Part shown: one piece after another, positions 57,105-64,000 of the stretch
How the letters are laid out: every line of letters begins with the position of its first letter
Position numbering within the stretch: the stretch's first letter is position 1
Origin: Epichloe hybrida
Taxonomy: Eukaryota; Ascomycota; Sordariomycetes; Hypocreales; Clavicipitaceae
Reading direction: 5' to 3'
Length of the DNA stretch: 64,000 nucleotides
Assembly: GCA_019022495.1 (NCBI GenBank)
Contig: JAFEKR010000034.1
Coordinates: 186,001-250,000 of the forward strand
Made by a program: the position numbers and the translations under genes
Notes under the pieces: model-generated
The model's input: the letters and a program-made list of their open reading frames with translations, nothing else
Database searches by the model: none
What the model was told of the DNA's origin: nothing

Positions 57105-57195
57105 GGCCAAATGGTCTAGTGGTATGATTCTTGCTTTGGGAGGGTTGATCCACCTCAACTGCAAGAGGTCCCGTGTTCAATCCACGGTTTGGCCC
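57105..57195 (+). tRNA. tRNA-Pro (anticodon UGG) with a short intron
   Basis: The acceptor stem pairs GGCCAAA (57105-57111) with TTTGGCC (57188-57194), with C as discriminator base. The D arm reads GGTCTAGTGGTATGATT. The anticodon stem pairs CTTGC with GCAAG around a loop starting TTTGGG, giving anticodon TGG. An insertion of about 19 nt (GGGTTGATCCACCTC region) lies just 3' of the anticodon, the standard site of eukaryotic tRNA introns. The T arm is CCGTG-TTCAATC-CACGG. The mature length is about 72 nt. A T5 run at about 57202-57206 can terminate Pol III. Confidence 0.93.
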
Positions 57196-58377
57196 TTCTT
57201 CATTTTTGCCCTCACAGCAGGCCCTTACAAGTTACAGGCCTCACTTTGTACATATAATCTGACACGATTTCTTCTTTTGCCCGGCAATTGTCATTTGCAT
57301 TGCGGCGCATTGAGCTCGGTGCATACATATTAGCCTAGACTTGAGACCAATTTAACTCATCAGAACGGGCCTGTATGGTATACGGTTTATCAAGGCGGCA
57401 GGCAGTGCAAAAGGACTTCTCCTTGCGCAATCCATTAATGGAACCTTCTAAAGAAGCGATGCCAATACATAAGCAAATCACTCTTTAGGCTTAGTGAGTG
57501 CAAGTGTGTCATCCCCCTGTCATTGCTGAACAAGTTCAAACGGGCTCGTCTTCTTTAGCGGGTCAGAACGGGTCATGTGCCGTTGTCGAGGCGTGGACCC
57601 CCCTAGCGTGGCTGAAATGTGCACCTATATCGCATGGCAGTGAACTTGAACTCCACCGCGATACCCGCGATACGGGTGCCATGAAACTGCCATCTGGGAC
57701 TTTGACTACGACCCGTGTACCTGTGTACCTATCTATCGTGGCAGTCGCGCGCCTAATAATAAGGGCTCACTCGCATGAACGCATCCGAACCCGTACGGAG
57801 TACTCTGTACTTGCTCAAGTAATAAGTCAGGAGCCTCTTCTCTCGGCTCGATAACGGAGCCGTCGAGCTTTCCCCTGCTTAAGCTTGTTGTGATCCCAAG
57901 CTGAGACGCTGCTGCTCCCTCTGCATGTGACCGCTTACCACTTGCACTGCACTGTCGCTCCGCCTGCTCCCCTCCCTCCTTCTTGATCACTTGCTTGCCT
58001 GAATGCTCCCCTCCTTTTCTCTGCTTGTCTGCTACCTTGCTTGCTTTTCTTCCTCTTCCATTCTCTGCCCACTCTCAACTGCCCGTGTATCCGTTTCTCA
58101 TCCAGCAGCACCAAGCATCTTTTTTTAATTCAAGCTTATCTGCTTGTTATATCTCTCGCCCAAGGTACCTACAGCCTCGTCTACCATAACCCCCCCAGTC
58201 GTCTGGGTGTCGTCAACCCATCGGAGTTGCTAGCTCGAAGCCAACCACGAGCTGCCCAGATTCGTGCAACTCGAGGAACTAGGATTAGATATGCTGACAT
58301 TGTTTCTTGAAGAAGATCATCTGCACACCACCAGACACTCGGTCATTTTATTTCCTCCCCTCATTATAGCTTTCAAA
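57196..58377. promoter_or_regulatory. Upstream region of the Ala-rich gene, pyrimidine-rich near the gene
   Basis: This 1.18-kb region follows the tRNA. From about 57950 to 58140 the plus strand is strongly C/T-rich (repeated CTTGCTTGC, CTCCCCTCC), a composition common before highly expressed fungal genes. No coding region is supported. Confidence 0.45.
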
Positions 58378-59164
58378 ATGCCTGGCATTCGTACGTCTTT
58401 CAGCCACCATCCACGGGCCAGAGGCACATATACCCCCCACAAACAACCCGTTTGTTTGTCGTTTTTTTTTTTTTTTGGTGGACTAATCTAACATGTCCGT
58501 TTGCATTCATATCAGCTCTTCACGCTTTCGACAACCTCAAGGCAAAGCTCAAGGCTGCCTTCAAAAAGAAGGGTGAAACGAAGTCTGAGGCTGCAAAGCC
58601 TGCTGAAGCTGCCGATGGCAAGGACAACACGACCAAGCCAGTTGAGGCAACTGCGCCCGCTGCTGCACCCTCTGCGGGTCCGGCTGCTGCTGCGACGACG
58701 GCTACTGCCACTGGCGGTGTAACGGAGACCAAATCAGACGCACCAGCCCTCGCAGGTAAGCTCTACTTTAGGTCTTCAGTCTACCTCTTTTCACCTTTCC
58801 ATTTTCACTTCATATGTCCGCAGGTTTGTCGTGGTCTAATTTGTTCTCATCTAGTCGAAGAAGCTACACCTGCTACCGAAGCTCCAAAGGAAGCCACCAA
58901 GCTTGAGACCCCTGCCAAGGCAGAGGCACCAGTTGCCAGCACCGAAGCTACCGAGGCCGAAGCTGCTGCTGCGCCAGGTGAGTCTCCGAATCAAGAAATT
59001 TCGTGTCTCTGTTGAAGCCTGTCCTAACGAGTCCCTCAGCTCCTGTTGCTGCCGCTGCCGCGGCACCAGTCCCGGCTGAGTCCACACCGGCTGTTGAGCC
59101 TGCAAAAACGGAAGCAACGCCTGCTGCTACTCCCGCTGCGCCTCCAGCTCAATCTGCAGCTTGA
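58378..59164 (+). CDS. Small Ala/Pro/Glu-rich protein of unknown function
   Basis: The model has four exons (58378-58390, 58516-58755, 58855-58977, 59040-59164) and 166 residues. The first exon codes only MPGI plus one base. The protein starts MPGIPLHAFDNLKAKLKAAF, a short amphipathic basic helix, and then becomes a disordered chain of Ala, Thr, Pro, Glu and Lys. It contains repeated EA, PA and TPA elements and ends PPAQSAA. I recognise no domain. Consistent phase at all three introns (GTACGT, GTAAGC, GTGAGT donors) and the sustained Ala/Glu bias across exons support real coding. A pyrimidine-rich leader region suggests strong expression. Heat-soluble, cell-wall-linked or chaperone-like roles are possible, but nothing in the sequence decides. 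Confidence 0.72.
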
Positions 59165-59589
59165 AAGCAGATACTGGTCGACGGAGCATGATGAGAGGCT
59201 CGCAGATTCATGCCGATGCGCATCCCCTTCACCGCGTGGGTAGAAACTACTATTTGATGGCCGTTGTCGTTATTGAGGAGGCTTGTTAGTCGATCTCGGT
59301 TCTTGTTACGCTGCAGCATGGTGCATTGGTTTCGTTCGTGATTGCGTTTTGTTGGAGCGCTGGATACCCACACGAGAGGAGGAAAACACTTGCGATATGC
59401 TCATGAGCCTGCAACTTATACCCCACGCTTCACGGTCACCGTACAGGCGTGCGTTGTTTAGTCTCTCCATCTTTTGGGTCTATCGCTATAATGGTCTAAG
59501 CATTTTTGACGTCATGCTAACCCTGGTGAATACTTGCATTTTTTGTACGTGATGTATTCATGAGTGACATGTCCTCCTCGTTTTACTGA
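59165..59589. other. Convergent intergenic region
   Basis: These 425 bp lie between two gene ends. I see no gene, repeat or RNA here. Confidence 0.4.
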
Positions 59590-61082
59590 TTACTGTGCCC
59601 ACGGAGCCTTGGTGATGGTGATTTGGGCCGCCGCAGTTCCACTTTCAGCTTCTTGCTTCTGAGACTGCCGCGAGGCTAGTAAGCCAGTGCTCGGTCCTGG
59701 GGGCGCTCTGGAATACGGAATGCCTGGACCGGGAGGGGGCGGCATCCTGGCAGCTCGTACCCAGGGTGCCGCCGTGCCAGTTGCGGCTGCAGCTGCAGTG
59801 TGTGTCATCGTTTGTCCTGCATTTGCTGTCGCTGCTGTTGCAGTGGGCTGGCTCATCATGTGTACGCCCTGCGTGGGGGCAGGTGCGGCAGGATCAACAT
59901 CCCATGAAAAGAGAGAACCAAAGGGAAAATGCTGCACAACTGGAAATTTTGAAAGCACCTCCGCATTGAACATCTTGATCATGCCCTTGTTGATCTTGCC
60001 CCAGCCATCTCTGATACCGGAGATATCGAACAGAATGGGCGAGTGCTCCCAGAACGGGCCCTTTTTTACATCATTGATGAAGCCAATCGCGGAAAAGTAC
60101 ATATTGGTATGGCGCAAATCTTCAACGACGTTGGCTTTCGTAACATCAGAGGGTTTCGGGGCACCCTTGACGGACCCTTCGAGAGGCATTTGGTCCGTGT
60201 CGTTGGAGATGGGGCGTGTGAGCTGAGCAGATCCAAAGATGTAAGGAATGAAGGAGTGTTCGTCGAGGCCCCACACACCGTGAGAGCCAGCAGGCTCGAG
60301 AGTATATGTGAGGATGAGTTTGCGAACGACTTGTAGATAGCTGTAAAGCTGTTGTTAGTTTTACAACAAAGATTCGTGGGTCACCACCCCAGGTAGGTAG
60401 CGAGGAAGGGGGGGGGAGACATGTGCACATACGGCTCGATCACATTTCGGACAATTTCCCTCTCAACATGACCACCTTGCTTGGCGTCCCGGAAAAATCC
60501 CAGTTTCCAGAGACATCCCAGAAAGGCAATGAAGCTCAGTTCATGGCCTGTTCCGTAGTCCAGTCGCTGGGCACTTCCGAAGGCGCCAAGCAGGTAGCTG
60601 ACTACTTCGACCCTGGCTGCGACTCCGTCACTTCCCTTGATCGATAATGTTTCATCGAGGAGACTGGCGTCCAGGAACGAATCAAGCTTTTCTTCTACCA
60701 GAGCGTACCACTTCCGAAAACTGACGTTGCCGAATCGTCGTGGGCCGGGATCGGGGGGGGCTTGCTCAACTAGGGATTCTATGTCGGACAGCAGTGTCTG
60801 GAGGGCTTGGATGGAGGGAGTCGAGGTTGGGAAACCGGGGACGAGGGGGAACGAAACGGGGAGCGGTGAGGTGGCTTGCGTCCTCGGGCAGAGGGCACGG
60901 TTGAGCTGAAGAATGAATGTACATATGTCGGCGTAGGCTCTTGTGGTGAGAAAATGCTGGAGGTGGTGGCCCTCGTTGATGAGTTTCGACGGCTTCGCGA
61001 ATTTGAGAGAGTGGATGTGGGATTCGGGAATCAGTTGTAGGGTAGGGGGAGGGGTCTGGGTATCCGGCGGGTTTGACGTCAT
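59590..61082 (-). CDS. PP2A activator PTPA (Rrd family peptidyl-prolyl isomerase)
   Basis: Two exons (1: 60433-61082, 2: 59590-60340) give 466 residues. The PTPA family signature is distributed over the protein. [19 protein letters not shown] lies near residue 115 and [19 protein letters not shown] near 175. After the intron come [37 protein letters not shown] and [21 protein letters not shown] proteins activate PP2A catalytic subunits by helping active-site metal loading and have prolyl-isomerase activity. Yeast has two, Rrd1 and Rrd2. The long Ala/Pro/Gly-rich tail after residue about 360 is lineage-specific, so I do not assign a paralogue. The intron (GTATGT to TTACAG) keeps phase in EPY. 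It is divergent to the Myb-like gene. Confidence 0.92.
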
Positions 61083-61688
61083 TTTCTCCTGGTCTGGGAT
61101 GAATCTCGGTGCTCAGGGGGCAGTTGTATCGATTTGTGGACGTCTTGTTGGGAGAGAGATGCTGCTGGTGCCTGTAATACGAGTTTCCGGGTGAAAGGGG
61201 GAGGCAGGAACGCAGTTGACGTAATAGGAGCCTGAGGTGGTGATGTGACTTTCTTTTTAGTCAGCACACCTTGATGGAAAGGGATGGGGTGTTTTCACGG
61301 AGGGACTTCGCAGTGAAAAGGATATTGTTTATCCCGAATCTTGGCATGGCTCACAGCTTCTGAAAAATGGACCCCAATATTGAATATGTGAATTTACGTC
61401 TCCGAAGACAACGCTTCATGTAAAAGTGTGCCACCACACACACATATTTCGATACAGTGAGGGGGGGAGCTTGGTTTGGAGCTCCCGTGGTGGTGGGGTG
61501 GGGCAAAAGCACGTGGACGTGGCCTGACAGACGTGTCAGGTCGCGTCCCCTTGGAGACTGTTGACGATATAAGTCAATTTAAGCAGGTCGTAATTACACC
61601 ACAAAAGATCGGAGACATGCTCGTCACGAACTGATATAGCCTTTTTGTATTATTTTTTGCCGGCACTTCCTTCTGTTGAACCCCCACA
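61083..61688. promoter_or_regulatory. Divergent upstream region, PTPA / Myb-like gene
   Basis: These 606 bp contain a GTGGTGGGGTGGGG purine-rich patch (about 61487-61503) and no gene. Confidence 0.4.
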
Positions 61689-62480
61689 ATGGTCACAACA
61701 AGGAGCGCGGCAGCTCCGCCGACAGATGAGCCATCGCAAACTGCTGCTGAATCTCCAGATAAGAGCCAAAGAGGACGTACGCGGAGCCGAGCCAAGGCCG
61801 CGAAAATGTCTCTCCAGAAGAAGACAGAATCAAAGACTCTCAGCAAGACAAAACGTAGAGACAAGAAGGAAACCGAGTCACCGCAACTCCGGAACAAAAC
61901 TATGGCGATAAGGCTCAAACATTCGAGTAAAGATATTCATGCAGACTCTGCACCTGATGATCCATCTTCCTCCGACATGATCAACAAGCAGGCCTCGGTG
62001 AAGGGGACGCAGCAGAACAACAGCAGAACCGACGAGATGGAAGGAGAGACGCTTCCAACCAGCATGGAGACGCCGCGAGAGATAGCTGAAGCTTCGCAGA
62101 AGCGTCGCGAAATGATTGAACGGGAAAGGCTCGCACGCGAAGCCCGAGAAAAGGAAGAGGAGATTTTATGCGAACAGCGACAAAGACAGATGATGCTCTT
62201 TATTGCTTCCACCCGGAAGCCTTCGCATGAAGGACAAGAACGCCACGTTCTTCCATCACATGAGGGGTATTACCAGAAACATGGTTGGTATATATGGGAG
62301 GACGAAATAATACTCGATATGATTCGCAAAGTTAAATCGCCAAATATAAAAGTACTTGCGAAGCAGTTTCCCTGGCGGACGGTGGCTGAGGTAGAGCAGA
62401 GGGTGATGGACTTGAGAGCCCGGATGAAGCTGAAGTTTGAGACGCAGGGAAGGCAGCCTCCAAAGTGGTGCTATAACTGA
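61689..62480 (+). CDS. Unknown protein with a C-terminal Myb/SANT-like segment
   Basis: This single-exon gene encodes 263 residues. The N-terminal half is basic and Ser/Thr-rich (SRAKAAKMSLQKK, KTKRRDKK near residue 57). A Glu/Arg-rich coiled coil occupies about residues 130-165 (KRREMIERERLAREAREKEE). The last 60 residues look folded: WYIWEDEIILDMIRKVK, then VLAKQFPWRTVAEVEQRV and DLRARMKLKF. The pattern of a Trp, acidic residues, a middle hydrophobic helix and FPWRT before a final helix resembles Myb/SANT DNA-binding repeats. I have no family name for it. The layout suggests a nuclear protein. The ATG at 61689 follows a CCCCCACA leader; no intron is needed. Confidence 0.7.
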   Translation: MVTTRSAAAPPTDEPSQTAAESPDKSQRGRTRSRAKAAKMSLQKKTESKTLSKTKRRDKKETESPQLRNKTMAIRLKHSSKDIHADSAPDDPSSSDMINKQASVKGTQQNNSRTDEMEGETLPTSMETPREIAEASQKRREMIERERLAREAREKEEEILCEQRQRQMMLFIASTRKPSHEGQERHVLPSHEGYYQKHGWYIWEDEIILDMIRKVKSPNIKVLAKQFPWRTVAEVEQRVMDLRARMKLKFETQGRQPPKWCYN

Positions 62481-63686
62481 TTATGACTTTAAAGAGGAGG
62501 AGGTTGCTGGTGATGATAGTAGGTGATGTTGCCTTTGTTTCTGCAAAGTCTATGATGCGATGTACATTACGAAATGGGTTGGTGCGTGCGCTGGCAATTT
62601 ATAACAATCTCACTCGAGATGCAAACTTCATTGACCTAAGGTGAGAAGAAAGCTACTTGATGGTTTTGAAACCTCTAGACATCGAGCCGTGCCGACGCCT
62701 CTCATGGCCAGCCCGCCTTCCACCCGTTGGACGTTCTCCAGATGGCGGCTGTCGAGACACAGCCTTGGCTGGCTGGTTGGGCCACAGTCATCAGTGATTG
62801 AGCTCGTTGTGGCGATGGAACGGCGTGCATTATTGGGTCCGAAGTCAAGTACGGATTCCTCGTCCGAAGCTTGGCGGATGGAGAGGTAATGAACGCAATG
62901 CCATGTACGGCCATGTATGATGGTCAAATGGTCAGCGGCGCCGCCAGGATGGCATTTCTTCATGACTTTCTATTTTTCAAGCTAGTTGGCCGCCTCGGTG
63001 CATGACCAAGCCATGACCTGGTGCCGCGTCAGCTCAGCATCGGGATTTGGGACTCAACACCATGGTGGCTGAACTGAGACGAAGCGAGGCGTCCACAAAG
63101 GCTCCTGTCCCCGCCGCCTTCGATCAGCTGCGGCTAGTCTACTCCGTAGTCACTGGTTTTATCGATCCGCGGCTAGCCTCAACTCCAGAAGACGCGTACG
63201 CACACGATCAATCTTACGCCAGTGCAACTTCAGGCGCTGCCAGTTGGCCGGCATCTTGTACAAGCCTAGTGCGTTTTGCTCAAGCCAGAAGAACAGCTAG
63301 TTGCGAGCATTGCGAGCATTGCGACTGCCCATGGGCTCTCTGACCCGGCTGGACGGCCTCGACGCCCGTCACCGCGTCATCATGTCTACTCCGTCATTAA
63401 TGGCGAGCCATGTTGTTTCTTTGCCTGAGCCCGCATCTTGTGAATATATATTATGCTGCTGCACTTTCACCGTTGGTCTTTCAAGCCGACAAGAGGAGAA
63501 CCCCCCCCCCACGCTCCTGGTCCACGACGAACAAAGTATTAAGGACGAAAGAAGAAGACGAAGACGAAGACGATCGCCTTTGGATGATCCTGTTGTCGCT
63601 TCGCAACGCAGCGCCTGATTCCTCTCCGTGTTTGTAAAACGCCCAAGGAATAAGCGCAACGCTGTGATAGACAACTCTTCGTCGCC
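62481..63686. other. Intergenic region with short simple repeats
   Basis: This 1.2-kb region lies between two plus-strand genes. It holds a duplicated GCGAGCATT (about 63302-63320), a run of ten C (63501-63510) and a GAAGAC repeat (about 63550-63573). None of the short frames here has family resemblance. Confidence 0.4.
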
Positions 63687-63999
63687 ATGATGCGAGGCTC
63701 ATTCGGCACCTCCGTTCTTTGCTTCCTATCACTTGCGTCAAGTGCTCGTGGCATCATACATACAGCCCCGGTTCAGGGCAAACCTTGGCGGGAATTCCGT
63801 GAGCTGTACTCGCATCTGCCAAGCCCCCAGATCATAACAGGTCTCTATGCAAACGACACCGCTTCAGCACAGATTGTCATCCATGACACAAACGGCGTCG
63901 TGTCCTGGACATGGAGCGTGGATGATGTCCAGAGCCAAGCCATGCCCGCCAAACTGCTCGGCTGCATGCAAGCGAAGACGGCCGTGCCCGAAGCAAAGT
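63687..63999 (+). CDS. Secreted protein, N-terminal part (3' end outside window)
   Basis: The frame opens with a typical signal peptide, MMRGSFGTSVLCFLSLASSA, with likely cleavage near residue 23 (SARG|II). It continues to the window edge without an intron or stop, for 104 codons. The mature start contains PWREFRELYSHLPSP and QIVIHDTNGVVSWTWSVDD. The last part resembles a beta-strand repeat in which a Trp closes a blade, as in beta-propeller proteins, but that is only an impression. A single predicted N-glycosylation site (NDT) is present near residue 57. The family cannot be named from this portion. The adjacent second ATG (63690) is an equally possible start. Confidence 0.7.
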   Translation, partial: MMRGSFGTSVLCFLSLASSARGIIHTAPVQGKPWREFRELYSHLPSPQIITGLYANDTASAQIVIHDTNGVVSWTWSVDDVQSQAMPAKLLGCMQAKTAVPEAK

Positions 64000-64000
64000 G

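Overview
This window is nuclear DNA of a filamentous ascomycete, most likely a sordariomycete. The genes are compact, with introns mostly of 50-120 nt that start GTAAGT/GTATGT-like and end YAG with CTAAC-type branch sites. One transposon has been mutated in the repeat-induced point mutation (RIP) style. The gene set is typical of filamentous fungi (Zds1, TOK1, long NOT4, Sec3, UFD4). An order such as Hypocreales is a guess. Exon boundaries were read by hand from splice signals, reading phase and protein similarity remembered for each family. No alignment could be run.

Layout. 1-1590: the end of an Smr-domain gene and a PEX11-family peroxisomal gene. 1997-7706: an AT-rich island made of a small inverted-repeat DNA element (27-bp termini) split by a 5.47-kb Ty1/Copia-type LTR retrotransposon with 252-bp LTRs, a 5-bp AAAAT target duplication and heavy RIP decay. 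7715-9052: a type-B carboxylesterase broken by one in-frame TAG, plausibly RIP leakage from the island. 9645-22731: complex I 51-kDa subunit, dynactin p27, hydroxyacid-oxoacid transhydrogenase, exocyst Sec3, and a large unknown disordered protein. 23740-29967: UFD4/TRIP12-type HECT ubiquitin ligase. 31851-38488: branched-chain 2-oxoacid dehydrogenase E1 alpha, a small membrane ORF, COQ5, and a DUF2433 phosphoesterase-like protein with an RGG tail. 40261-51424: Zds1, the complex I 30-kDa subunit, and NOT4, whose long C-terminal exon lies beyond an unusually large intron. 52137-64000: TOK1 potassium channel, an alpha/beta-hydrolase-like protein, an intron-containing tRNA-Pro(UGG), a small Ala/Pro/Glu-rich protein, PTPA, a Myb/SANT-like protein, and the start of a secreted protein.

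The genes form no cluster or operon. Mitochondrial functions are frequent: two complex I subunits, BCKDH E1 alpha, COQ5 for ubiquinone (the electron acceptor of complex I), and HOT. PTPA and Zds1 both relate to PP2A in other fungi. Several neighbours are divergent pairs sharing 0.45-1.8 kb of upstream DNA. The most unusual content is the nested RIP-scarred transposon with its damaged neighbour, the 833-nt NOT4 intron holding a possible microprotein, and two hydrolase-fold proteins that lack canonical catalytic motifs. I found no CRISPR array, rRNA or secondary-metabolite cluster, and no clearly new multi-gene system.
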